The notes beneath the pieces are model-generated. The model was not told the origin of the DNA. It did not search any database and was given only the letters and a program-made list of their open reading frames with translations. Made by a program: the position numbers and the translations under genes. A DNA stretch of 64,000 nucleotides from Prevotella sp. UBA2755 (lineage in GTDB: Bacteria; Bacteroidota; Bacteroidia; Bacteroidales; Bacteroidaceae). Positions 9,176 through 17,249 of the stretch are shown one piece after another; position 1 is the first letter of the stretch; each line of letters begins with the position of its first letter. The DNA lies in the NCBI GenBank assembly GCA_002353225.1, contig DEJF01000017.1:16168-80167 (forward strand). The letters run 5' to 3'.

Positions 9176-10910
9176 GGGCTGCTTGTGGCACGATGGGTTC
9201 GCAGAACTGCAAGCAGTGATGGATCACGACTCGGCAGAAGTCTTCCGTCTTCTCTTTGGGAATCCTTTCCCATAATTCTCTGGCAAGAGTCAGGTTAGTA
9301 AGGTCGATAGGACAATCTGCTTCTTCAAGCATAGATGCGATGAAGGTCTTGTCCATCACAGTCTTTTTGCTGTGGGTATCCAGATTGCCAGCAGCAAGTT
9401 TCACAGCCTTTCCTAACATCACCCCTAATGTGACATTCTTGAAACCCAGTTCGTGGCCTATCTTCAATGTCTCACCAATATAGTTGCCATACTCCACGAA
9501 AGCCTGTGAGGGCAGGGTGGGATAGTATGCTCTTACAAATCGCTCACTCTTCGCCCCGCTGTTGATGACGACTCGCTCCGAACCACTTGCCTTTGCCACC
9601 TCCATACATTTACGGATGCTCTGGATGAAAGCCTCCTCAGAGAAGGGCTTGACGATACCACTCACTCCTATGATGGAGATTCCTCCCTCAATTCCTAAAC
9701 GGGGATTGAAGGTGCGACGGGCAATCTCCTCACCGTCAGGAACGGAAATGGTTACTTTTAATGAAGAATGATGAATGAAGAATGATGAATGATGAATGAA
9801 GAATGAAGAATGAAGAATGTTTTCTTCAATCATCTGGCGGGGTGCTTTGTTGATAGCAGGCTCACCAGGAGGATAGTCGAAACCAGGAAGGGTAAAACGT
9901 CCTACACCTTTGCCACCTTCTATGATGATTTCTGAATGCTTGTCGCTCTTCGTTATCTTCTTAACACTCACTCTTACCTCAATACCATTTGTCACATCTG
10001 GGTCATCACCAGCCTCTTTGAAAACAGAGACATATCCGTCTCCATAAGTCACAGGAACATGAATCGTCTCACCGTTTGGTAGGATGACTGGTACTTCGGC
10101 TGGTGTCTCGTTCTTTAAGAGTCGCAGGGTAGCACCAACAGCAGCGGCAGTGGCACATGTACCCGTCGTCAGTCCACTATGCAATGGATAGAAATCGGGC
10201 AATAGTTGTTCCACCATCCTACGTAAACCATGAGGACCGTTGACGATATGAAAGACATCAGAGGTTGCTGGACGTTTCAGTACGATGATACGCATTCCCT
10301 TTGCTTTTGCGGCATCAACCTTTTCTTGAAAGCCACCTGATAATCCGCTTTCTTTCAAAAGGATAGCCTCTGCGCTAGTGTCGATAATGGAACTGTCTTC
10401 ATAGTATAGCAACTGCTCGTCTGTCGCACCTTGTGCCTTGGCAAGACGAATAGAAGACTCACGAGGAAGAATACGATAATAAATCTTTATTCCCTTTGCT
10501 TCCAAAGGTTTCAGTTTCGCTATCGACTGTACCCCAGTAGTGGCAAGTAAGGAATGAATATTGGTAGGAACCTGTGAATAGTCATCAATCCATGTCAGAT
10601 TGCTGTCCCTTTCAGGAAAGATACGCTCATAACGGATAGCAGGAACTTGTAACTCCTTTGCCACTTCCGCAACCGTCTCATGCAGTTGTTTAGCAAAAGG
10701 ATGGGCGGCATCAACCAGCAATTGTATATCATGCTCTCTACAGAAAGCAACCATCGCTTGCTGGTCTAAAGTCCCATGCAATCGAATACCATGGTGCAAA
10801 GCCACCTCTTGCTCCTCCGTCTTGGTAGAGTAGTAATAGGTGGAACCAGATTCTTCCAGCACCTCCACCGCCTTGCGTCCTTCCGTTGTTCCTCCCAATA
10901 CGAGTATCAT
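9129..10910 (-). CDS. cbiJD: Fused precorrin-6A reductase (CbiJ/CobK) and cobalt-precorrin-5B C1-methyltransferase (CbiD)
   Basis: A 593-residue bifunctional corrin-ring enzyme. Residues 1-~235 are CobK/CbiJ-like (LGGTTEGRK near the start, DAAHPFA, KLKPLEAKGI), reducing the macrocycle with NAD(P)H. Residues ~245-593 are CbiD (GLTTGTCATAAAV, ISIIGVSGIVKPFSE), methylating C1 with SAM. The ATG at 10910 is chosen because MILVLGGTTEG is where the family begins; the frame stays open 8 codons further upstream. Between residues ~365 and 384 a run made of heptamer repeats (SSFFIHH units) has been inserted in frame. The gene has its own promoter and is separated from the rest of the cbi run by the gene at 11029. 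Confidence 0.92.
   Translation of the reverse strand: MILVLGGTTEGRKAVEVLEESGSTYYYSTKTEEQEVALHHGIRLHGTLDQQAMVAFCREHDIQLLVDAAHPFAKQLHETVAEVAKELQVPAIRYERIFPERDSNLTWIDDYSQVPTNIHSLLATTGVQSIAKLKPLEAKGIKIYYRILPRESSIRLAKAQGATDEQLLYYEDSSIIDTSAEAILLKESGLSGGFQEKVDAAKAKGMRIIVLKRPATSDVFHIVNGPHGLRRMVEQLLPDFYPLHSGLTTGTCATAAAVGATLRLLKNETPAEVPVILPNGETIHVPVTYGDGYVSVFKEAGDDPDVTNGIEVRVSVKKITKSDKHSEIIIEGGKGVGRFTLPGFDYPPGEPAINKAPRQMIEENILHSSFFIHHSSFFIHHSSLKVTISVPDGEEIARRTFNPRLGIEGGISIIGVSGIVKPFSEEAFIQSIRKCMEVAKASGSERVVINSGAKSERFVRAYYPTLPSQAFVEYGNYIGETLKIGHELGFKNVTLGVMLGKAVKLAAGNLDTHSKKTVMDKTFIASMLEEADCPIDLTNLTLARELWERIPKEKTEDFCRVVIHHCLQFCEPIVPQAALTLLLIDDDGTIHSL
9760..9819. repeat. Heptamer tandem repeat inside cbiD
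   Basis: About 60 bp built of variants of the 7-mer ATGAAGA/ATGATGA (plus strand) lie within the CbiD part of cbiJD. The insert length keeps the frame open and adds about 20 residues rich in Ser, Phe, Ile and His that are foreign to CbiD. This type of TTCATTC repeat is normally intergenic in Bacteroidales genomes. Confidence 0.85.
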
Positions 10911-10915
10911 GAAGG

Positions 10916-10946
10916 CAAAGGTAGTGCAAATCAAGGGAAATGCAAA
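10916..10946 (-). promoter_or_regulatory. Promoter of cbiJD
   Basis: On the minus strand TTTG (complement of 10943-10946) and TACCTTTG (complement of 10916-10923) are 19 bases apart, a perfect Bacteroidales promoter. The -7 box ends only 5 bases before the ATG at 10910, so the mRNA would start at or next to the start codon. Confidence 0.75.
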
Positions 10947-10962
10947 ATATATCGAGATTAAT

Positions 10963-10993
10963 TTTGCTTTTCCCTCAAATATTCATACCTTTG
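10963..10993 (+). promoter_or_regulatory. Promoter of the AT-rich membrane protein gene
   Basis: TTTG at 10963-10966 and TACCTTTG at 10986-10993 are separated by 19 bases. It is divergent from the cbiJD promoter, with 16 bp between the two -33 boxes, so both could answer to one regulator. Confidence 0.75.
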
Positions 10994-11028
10994 CTTTTGA
11001 AATAATAAAGCATTGATATAGAATTGTG

Positions 11029-12414
11029 ATGACAAAAAAGGAAATAGCGTCTCTAATATTCTTGTTATTGACAATAGTAACCCTCATCATTTGTTTTCAG
11101 TTAGAGAAAGGAGGTTTACGCGATATATGTACTTTATTGGGAATGTTTTTCCTATATTTTTCTATGGATCCGTCATGCTCAGTGTTTAAGAAAAAGAAAT
11201 GGGGGAAGAATATTAAGAATCCAGTCGTGGAGCGAACACCTCTTACATCAGAAGAACCATTAGAGGTTGTTGATACTAACAACAAAGATATCTATTTAGT
11301 GATTAAAGAGTCTCTTTCTGATACATTCTTTTGCTGTCATTATATAGACGGAGGTGTTTGTGAGAATGAAATATATGCCATCAGTCCAGATAAAACCTAT
11401 TACCGTTTAGACATAGATGAGTTACCTGAGTATTACTTGAATTTGTGCGATGTGTCGGAGGAGAAGACGAATGGTGATATAGATTACTTATGTTCTATAT
11501 CTTCCGCAGACTTTGAGCATGTGAAGAATTGTTATCTTGACTCAAAGATAGAGGCAAATGAAAGTGCGATGCGAGAATCAGAAGACACTTCTAATAGAAT
11601 TGCGAGATTTGTGGTTAAATGGATGGTATTCTTCGCAATAATATTCCTATTTACAGGGTTATGTGTTTTTATAGAATCATACCTTCCATATCAAGATGGC
11701 AATATGTACATGATGATTTTTGTAATAATGACGATTGTATGTATATCGGCACTTTGCTATTCCTTGACTGATAGGGCATGGATTGCTCGTCGTGGAAAAT
11801 GGATAGGTGAAGATTTTCAAGTACAGAAGATTAAAGAGACAAAAGATGTTACTTATTATTTGGCTGGTAGTGAACTCAGTCCCACATTCTTCCTGTATTA
11901 CCAAAAGGAAAAATTGTTCTTTTATGGTCACAGAATAGATTTGCCCATTACAAAGGATGTGCAATTAATTCCTGTGCAAATGATGGAGATGGAGAAATGG
12001 GTGAGGGATAAAGATTATATCCTTGATTATAACATTTCCGATAAATGCATTCTTGGTCGGTATACTTATCATTTCTGTATAAACAGAGAACAAGCCACAA
12101 AACCGCACTTACTTGAAATACGTGAATGGCTGAAAACACAAGAGCCCAACAATGAGTCCTCGTATTTACTTTTTACCCTTTCAAATGGTGATTATTATGT
12201 TGAATATGGTCAACGAATGATTCAGCGGATAATATATAAGGACAATGAGGGAAACAAGGAAAAAGTACGCTTTGCAGAAAATGACAAGAATCCGTATGAC
12301 GGGGTGTCGAAAAATGTCAAGCGTTTCCTGATTGACTTTTTTGATTATCATGCCTTAAATTCTTCCTCTTATCATATTCTGACGCAAGAACAATTTCTGG
12401 AAATATGGGAATGA
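11029..12414 (+). CDS. Hypothetical membrane protein, AT-rich
   Basis: I do not recognise this 461-residue protein. It has two hydrophobic segments at the N-terminus (about residues 6-22 and 33-46) and a hydrophobic pair at about 190-245 (WMVFFAIIFLFTGLCVFI and MIFVIMTIVCISALCYSL). These flank two soluble parts: 50-185, acidic, and 250-461. The soluble halves look beta-rich and each contains YYL/YY-type strands, but no catalytic motif was found. ATG at 11029 is taken rather than the adjacent GTG. It is visibly more AT-rich than its neighbours, transcribed against the cbi genes, and followed by a repeat-filled spacer, which suggests insertion into an older cbi cluster. A role in B12 metabolism is not indicated. 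Confidence 0.75.
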   Translation: MTKKEIASLIFLLLTIVTLIICFQLEKGGLRDICTLLGMFFLYFSMDPSCSVFKKKKWGKNIKNPVVERTPLTSEEPLEVVDTNNKDIYLVIKESLSDTFFCCHYIDGGVCENEIYAISPDKTYYRLDIDELPEYYLNLCDVSEEKTNGDIDYLCSISSADFEHVKNCYLDSKIEANESAMRESEDTSNRIARFVVKWMVFFAIIFLFTGLCVFIESYLPYQDGNMYMMIFVIMTIVCISALCYSLTDRAWIARRGKWIGEDFQVQKIKETKDVTYYLAGSELSPTFFLYYQKEKLFFYGHRIDLPITKDVQLIPVQMMEMEKWVRDKDYILDYNISDKCILGRYTYHFCINREQATKPHLLEIREWLKTQEPNNESSYLLFTLSNGDYYVEYGQRMIQRIIYKDNEGNKEKVRFAENDKNPYDGVSKNVKRFLIDFFDYHALNSSSYHILTQEQFLEIWE

Positions 12415-12440
12415 GTTGAGCATATCTTGCCAGTTCGTTT

Positions 12441-12545
12441 CCCCTACACGTAATTTTTCAAACCCTTGTCACCGTTGTCACCTTGCAAAACTATTTAGTT
12501 ATCAGGCAGTTGTCGGTAAAAACGAAGCGGCAAGGGTGACAAGGA
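12441..12545 (+). repeat. Dispersed repeat element, copy A
   Basis: About 105 bp beginning CCCCTACACGTAATTTTT are matched, in inverted orientation, by 41699-41800 with few mismatches. The element is bounded by imperfect inverted repeats (ACCCTTGTCACC near the left, GGGTGACAAGG at the right), so it can fold as one long hairpin. It encodes nothing and resembles a MITE or REP-like element. Confidence 0.82.
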
Positions 12546-12784
12546 AAGGTGCTTTCGATCTAAAACACCCATGATTTCTCCATGAACAAAACAAGTTGTT
12601 TTGTTCCGATGAGGATAATCTTAATCGATGAAAGGGATGCCTCCCATGAGAACAAAACAACTTGTTTTGTTCCGAAGTCCATACCTCCTGTCTGTGAAGG
12701 CACCGCTTCCGAGGTCTAAGGTACGGGTGTCAAAGGTCTAAGGTGGTGTCTTTGTCCTACGAAGGGACAGGCTTCGTCAAGTGT
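12546..12784. other. Non-coding spacer with two copies of a 21-base palindrome
   Basis: The region between the repeat and the cbiGF stop codon has no convincing gene. It contains a palindrome with 10-base arms AACAAAACAA / TTGTTTTGTT around one base, at 12585-12605 and again at 12651-12671, each followed by CCGA. Further on, GGTCTAAGGT occurs twice (about 12712 and 12733). Confidence 0.8.
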
Positions 12785-14560
12785 TCACGCTTCCCCCTGT
12801 CTGAAGAGGTGGGTGAAGTGCTTGGAATAGAGTTCTGAGAGTCCTTGACGATTGTCGATAGCCTCACCGACTACCAGCATGGTCGTAAGGGTGAGGTTGT
12901 TGTCATGAACAATCTTAGAGAGGTCTTTCAAGACACCACGATATATCTTCTGGTCCTTCCATGTCAGGTGGTAGCAGGCGGCAACAGGGGTGTCCTCCGG
13001 GTATTCCATCAGCAATTCACGTTGTACGTCATCCACAATAGCGGCACTCAGGAAGATACACATGGTCGACTGGCTCTTGGCGAGCAGATGCAGTTGTTCT
13101 TTCTCCGGCATGGGCGTACGTCCCTCACCACGAGTCAGGATGATGGTCTGAGTGCGCTCAGGGATCGTGAACTGACTGCGCAGTTCGGCGGCAGCGGCAA
13201 GGAAGGAGGAGATACCCGGGGTGATATGATAGTCCATCCCCTCACGATCGAAGAAAGCCATCTGTTCTTGGATAGCACCAAAGATACAAGGGTCACCTGT
13301 ATGCAGACGGACGATGAAATGTCCTTTGTCGTAATGCTCCTTCATCAACGCACATTGCTCCTCCAAGTTCATATTGGCAGAGGAGCGAACCACAGCACCC
13401 GGCTTATGACAATCAGTCAGTTCGCGAGGTACGAGACTGCCTGCATACAAGATCAGGTCGGCACGTTCCAGCATCTTCCGTCCACGCACACTGATTAAGT
13501 CGGGGTCACCAGGTCCTGCACCCACGATCTCGATATGTCCCTTCTTCTCCCTCAGATGATGATAATCGATGGCAAGGGCAGCCGTCCAGTTTTTGCCTTT
13601 CACCTTAGGCATGATGAGTTTGCCATGGTTAGAACCAAGGATAGCGGCAGCCTCGCAGACACTGGGTGTCCCCACATGCTTCTTGACAATCTCGCTGGGA
13701 TGAGGAACGTCGACCTTTGCCAACTCCTCAGCGGTAAAGAACAATACCTCCTCCCCATAATCGTCCTCTAAGACTTCGATAAACTCCTCATCCTCTTTCA
13801 CGTCGATAGTACAGTAACGATGGGAGCAGGGCAAGATACCCCGATCGGCAAACGCTTGGTCTATCTCTTCATAGATACACTCGTAATCGTCGGGGTGATT
13901 AGCAAGTCCGAACCCTATCGTACCCACCATCGGAACATATTGGAGAGAGAGCATCTCGTCAGATGCATAGCGGATAAAGGGAGATACGATAATCACCAAC
14001 TTGAACTTCCTCGGGTCAGCCTCACTGATGTCGTTGATGATGGTGACATGGTCGGGGAGGGTGCTCTCCAGATAGTTCGTACCCTCGTCACGCACCTCTA
14101 ATAATAAGGCGGTAGGTTGGCGATTGACGAAAGCGTAGATACAGTCGTTCATGTCGTCATCAGTGGCAAGAGGCCAGTCAAAACGTTGTTCGAGCGTGTC
14201 GAGTGCCCATAGTCCGGCATTGTCACTCTGAGTGGTGATGACCGGGCTTGTCCCCAAGGCTCCAGATATCTGCTGCGTGAGGTCGTTAGCACCACCGATA
14301 TGTCCAGACAATACAGATACCACATGCTTGCCGAAGGTGTCTACACAGACCACGGCAGGATCTTCGTGCTTGTCTTGTATATAGGGAGCAATGGTGCGTA
14401 CACAGATACCCATCGCACCTATGAACACAAAAGCATCATACTTCTTCCATTGCTTGCCAACGTCTGTACGGTCTATGACTTTGGCTCGTAATTCTCTTTG
14501 AAGGATATCGGCTACCTCCTGTCCTGCGTCACTAATCTGGATAATCGCTATTTTCTGCAT
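12785..14560 (-). CDS. cbiGF: Fused cobalt-precorrin-5A hydrolase (CbiG) and cobalt-precorrin-4 C11-methyltransferase (CbiF)
   Basis: A 591-residue bifunctional enzyme. Residues 1-~335 are CbiG: the N-terminal domain has FIGAMGICVRTIAPY and SGHIGGANDL, and the C-terminal domain GSNHGKLIMPK. It opens the delta-lactone and releases acetaldehyde. Residues ~340-591 are CbiF, a tetrapyrrole methylase with GAGPGDPDLISVRG, HTGDPCIFGAIQEQ and ITPGISSFLAAAA. The two act in consecutive steps of the anaerobic pathway. The start overlaps the cbiET stop by 13 bp, so translation is coupled. Its 3' end faces the repeat-rich spacer. Confidence 0.93.
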   Translation of the reverse strand: MQKIAIIQISDAGQEVADILQRELRAKVIDRTDVGKQWKKYDAFVFIGAMGICVRTIAPYIQDKHEDPAVVCVDTFGKHVVSVLSGHIGGANDLTQQISGALGTSPVITTQSDNAGLWALDTLEQRFDWPLATDDDMNDCIYAFVNRQPTALLLEVRDEGTNYLESTLPDHVTIINDISEADPRKFKLVIIVSPFIRYASDEMLSLQYVPMVGTIGFGLANHPDDYECIYEEIDQAFADRGILPCSHRYCTIDVKEDEEFIEVLEDDYGEEVLFFTAEELAKVDVPHPSEIVKKHVGTPSVCEAAAILGSNHGKLIMPKVKGKNWTAALAIDYHHLREKKGHIEIVGAGPGDPDLISVRGRKMLERADLILYAGSLVPRELTDCHKPGAVVRSSANMNLEEQCALMKEHYDKGHFIVRLHTGDPCIFGAIQEQMAFFDREGMDYHITPGISSFLAAAAELRSQFTIPERTQTIILTRGEGRTPMPEKEQLHLLAKSQSTMCIFLSAAIVDDVQRELLMEYPEDTPVAACYHLTWKDQKIYRGVLKDLSKIVHDNNLTLTTMLVVGEAIDNRQGLSELYSKHFTHLFRQGEA

Positions 14561-15816
14561 TTTAGAATTGTTATAGGGTGATTGTCATTCAGTTGTATTC
14601 TAATAGGTGGTTCTTGCCTGAGACCTAAAGCCGCACAAGCCTCGTCCCATAGTTGATGACTGTCTGTCGTCACTTTGGGAGCGATGACACTATTCATCAC
14701 GATACATCCGTCATCAGCAAGAACATCCACTACTTTCGCCATGATCTCCTTCAATTTACCCCCATGTCCCCCAATGAAGACGGCATCGGGGCGCGTTTTG
14801 TCTGTTGTCATGACATGACAACAGACAGCACAGAAATCACCCATGTGGATGTTGATACCTGGGGCACCGAAGCGTCGCATGTTCTCTTGTATGATAGCCT
14901 CGCACTCAGGACGAATCTCAAAGGCATCGATGTGCAGATGGGGGAACTGCAGGCGAGCCTCGATGGAGATGCTGCCTGTGCAGAAACCAATATCCCATAA
15001 TGTATGATGGTGGGGTAGGTCGAGCGCTTGTAAGGTCAACAAACGAATCGGCATCTTGGTGATCATCTTCTCTCTGCCGTCAAGGAGGGTGAAGGAATGG
15101 TCGGGGATGCCGAAGGGGGGGGTTGGGAGTTGAGAGGTGAGAGTTGAGAGTTGAGAGTTGGGAGTTGAGATTATTAAGCAGTTGGGTTGTGTGAAATCGT
15201 GATGGGTGGCTTCGTCAAGGGAGAGGGTTGTCACTTTCTCCTTGTCGGGATTACCTAAATGCTCGCCTACATACATCTGGTATTGTGTATAGCCATAGTC
15301 TAACATGCGTTGGGCTATCGTGGCTGGGGTGTGCTCTTTGTCTGTCAATACCCCCATCTTAGGTGTCCGTTCAATCAGAGCACGGTCGAACTCCTGCCAT
15401 GGTCTGCCTGTCAGGGAGACGATACGCATATCGTGATAGGGCATCAGCAGGCGATGGGCAAGGAGTTGCAAGGAGTTGAAAGTAGGGTAGACCACCACCT
15501 CTGCCTCTGGCATCTTCCGTTGGATGGTGTTGGCAAAACCGAAGAACAACGGATCACCACTGGCGAAAACGACGATGGAAGAATTGAAGGATGGAAGAGT
15601 TGAAGGATTGAAAAATTGAAGTTTATATTGCTCGAAGACGGCATCAAGGGGGACGGTGATGTCAATCCATTGGGCATCAGCAGGCAGGTATGGAGCGACA
15701 ATCTCATGATGTCGCTTACCACCAGAGAACACCTTCCCGCTCTTGATAATCTCCATCACTTCTGGAGGAAAGAACGGTGTCGGGTTGTCAGATATGCCAA
15801 TAACAATAAACTTCAT
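14548..15816 (-). CDS. cbiET: Precorrin-6Y C5,15-methyltransferase, CbiE-CbiT fusion (CobL type)
   Basis: A 422-residue fusion. Residues 1-~215 are the CbiE tetrapyrrole methylase (VIGISDNP, FASGDPLFFGF, FNSLQLLAHRL). Residues ~245-422 are the CbiT Rossmann methyltransferase/decarboxylase (WDIGFCTGSISIEA for SAM, then VFIGGHGGKL). Two low-complexity stretches made of heptamer repeats interrupt CbiE: about residues 65-80 (FNPSTLPSFNSS) and 215-231 (NSQLSTLTSQLPT). The first lies just before the conserved ASGDP loop, so it may be tolerated in a surface turn. The gap to cbiHC also carries the repeat. Confidence 0.92.
   Translation of the reverse strand: MKFIVIGISDNPTPFFPPEVMEIIKSGKVFSGGKRHHEIVAPYLPADAQWIDITVPLDAVFEQYKLQFFNPSTLPSFNSSIVVFASGDPLFFGFANTIQRKMPEAEVVVYPTFNSLQLLAHRLLMPYHDMRIVSLTGRPWQEFDRALIERTPKMGVLTDKEHTPATIAQRMLDYGYTQYQMYVGEHLGNPDKEKVTTLSLDEATHHDFTQPNCLIISTPNSQLSTLTSQLPTPPFGIPDHSFTLLDGREKMITKMPIRLLTLQALDLPHHHTLWDIGFCTGSISIEARLQFPHLHIDAFEIRPECEAIIQENMRRFGAPGINIHMGDFCAVCCHVMTTDKTRPDAVFIGGHGGKLKEIMAKVVDVLADDGCIVMNSVIAPKVTTDSHQLWDEACAALGLRQEPPIRIQLNDNHPITILKCRK
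15119..15172. repeat. Heptamer tandem repeat in cbiE, segment 2
   Basis: Units of GAGAGTT/GAGTTGG on the plus strand form about 50 bp, translated in frame as Ser/Leu/Thr/Gln-rich residues between CbiE and CbiT. Confidence 0.8.
15573..15622. repeat. Heptamer-type repeat in cbiE, segment 1
   Basis: Units like GAAGGAT TGAAGAG (plus strand) fill about 50 bp and are translated in frame just upstream of the ASGDP loop of CbiE. A related run (15815-15838) lies between cbiET and cbiHC. Confidence 0.75.
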
Positions 15817-15835
15817 TCTTCAACTCTTCAATTCT

Positions 15836-17236
15836 TCACAAGTCCCTTCCTGGTTTTAGTTGTTCCGCATCATCAAAACAAAGGATGGCATTACAGAGGG
15901 TGGCAGCAAGATTACTGCCCCCCTTGCGCCCTTCCACGATGATTTTAGGAATATCCTTGAACGGCTTCACCATGTGTTTCGACTCACAGACATGGACGAA
16001 ACCGACAGGTGCCGCAATGATACCGGCAGGATGTGCCTTGCCTTTGCGTATCAACTCACAGAGTTCCATCAATGCCGTAGGAGCATTGCCAAAAGCGAAG
16101 AGCGCGTCAGGATGCTCCTCCACCGCAAGACGGATGCCGGCCTGTGTACGGGTAATCCCCTCAGAGGCAGCCATCTCTGCCACCCGTGGGTCTTGCAGAT
16201 AACACTTCGCATCGACACCCAACCGTTGCAGTGCTCCTTTCCGAATACCGCTGGTCACCATGGTGACATCCGTGATAATCGTTTTTAAAGTACCATCCTT
16301 TACCTTATGATATAACGTCTCTACCGCTCCGTCGTCCGTATAGAGAATCTTCTCCATCTCAAAGTCGGCAGTGGTATGGATAGCATGCAGTAAAGCCCAT
16401 TTATGGTCGAGGGGAATCTCCTTGTTTTGTAACTCCGACTCAATCCGTCGGAAACTCTGAATCATAATCTGCTGTCCTGGTTTCAAATCGTCAGAAGCAT
16501 CCTCCCGATAATATCCTCGGGGTGTGATGATCTTCCCTTCATCGATATACGATTGCGAATTACCGATAAGGATGACCGTAAACATATCCACGTCCTCCGG
16601 GTTGAAGTCACGAAGGGTCGTCACCTTCACCTCCTGTTCTGGTCTGCCTGCCTGACGGACATAGCCTACAGGGGTCTCACCGCTACGCTCTTGCAGGAAG
16701 AGTTCCTGCAAACGGTATAACTGCCAGTAGCGTCCATGACTCTTGGGATTGTAGATGGCTGTGACGAAATCCCCAACAGCGGCAGCACGGATGCGACGCT
16801 CTATCGTTTCCCATGGTGTCATTAAGTCGCTGAGGGAGATGACACACAGGTCGTGTCCGATGGGTGCACCCAATAAGGAGGCTGCTTTCTGGAAGGCGGA
16901 GATACCAGGAAGGGAACAAATCTCGATATCGGCATCACGCTCTTTGCGCATCTCATAGATGAGAGGTGTCATGCCATAGATACCAGCGTCCCCAGAGGAG
17001 ATCACCACCACCGTCTTACCCTGCTCTGCCAAGTCGAAAGCCTGTTCAGCACGTTGGCGCTCTTTCTTCATCCCCGTGTCGATACACGTGCAGTCTGGTC
17101 GGAGGAAAGGTCTCACGAATTGGAAGTAGTATTGGTAGCCAACCACCACATCAGCCTCACTGACCGCCTCTTGGACGGCATAGGTCATGTCCCCTGTATT
17201 ACCAGGACCGATTCCTACTATGATGATCTTCTTCAT
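15836..17236 (-). CDS. cbiHC: Fused precorrin-3B C17-methyltransferase (CbiH/CobJ) and precorrin-8X methylmutase (CbiC/CobH)
   Basis: A 466-residue fusion. Residues 1-~245 are CbiH, a tetrapyrrole methylase with IVGIGPGNTGDMTY, VISSGDAGIYGM and PGISAFQKAASLLGAPIGHD; it methylates C17 and contracts the ring. Residues ~265-466 are CbiC (VTSGIRKGAL, FAFGNAPTALMEL, APVGFVHVCESK, GRKGGSNLAATLCNA), which moves the C11 methyl group to C12 to give hydrogenobyrinate/cobyrinate. Fusion of two non-adjacent steps is a Bacteroidetes-type arrangement. It lies 13 bp downstream of cbiP in the same operon. Confidence 0.93.
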   Translation of the reverse strand: MKKIIIVGIGPGNTGDMTYAVQEAVSEADVVVGYQYYFQFVRPFLRPDCTCIDTGMKKERQRAEQAFDLAEQGKTVVVISSGDAGIYGMTPLIYEMRKERDADIEICSLPGISAFQKAASLLGAPIGHDLCVISLSDLMTPWETIERRIRAAAVGDFVTAIYNPKSHGRYWQLYRLQELFLQERSGETPVGYVRQAGRPEQEVKVTTLRDFNPEDVDMFTVILIGNSQSYIDEGKIITPRGYYREDASDDLKPGQQIMIQSFRRIESELQNKEIPLDHKWALLHAIHTTADFEMEKILYTDDGAVETLYHKVKDGTLKTIITDVTMVTSGIRKGALQRLGVDAKCYLQDPRVAEMAASEGITRTQAGIRLAVEEHPDALFAFGNAPTALMELCELIRKGKAHPAGIIAAPVGFVHVCESKHMVKPFKDIPKIIVEGRKGGSNLAATLCNAILCFDDAEQLKPGRDL

Positions 17237-17249
17237 TTCTACTCTACAG

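Noticed and set aside
9760..9819. Possible CRISPR-like array in cbiD
   Set aside because: Units are 7 bp without spacers, and no cas genes are present; it is a simple tandem repeat.
12845..13498. Plus-strand 217-codon frame
   Set aside because: It is antisense to cbiGF, with no promoter, start context or recognisable domain; long antisense frames are common opposite strongly coding DNA.
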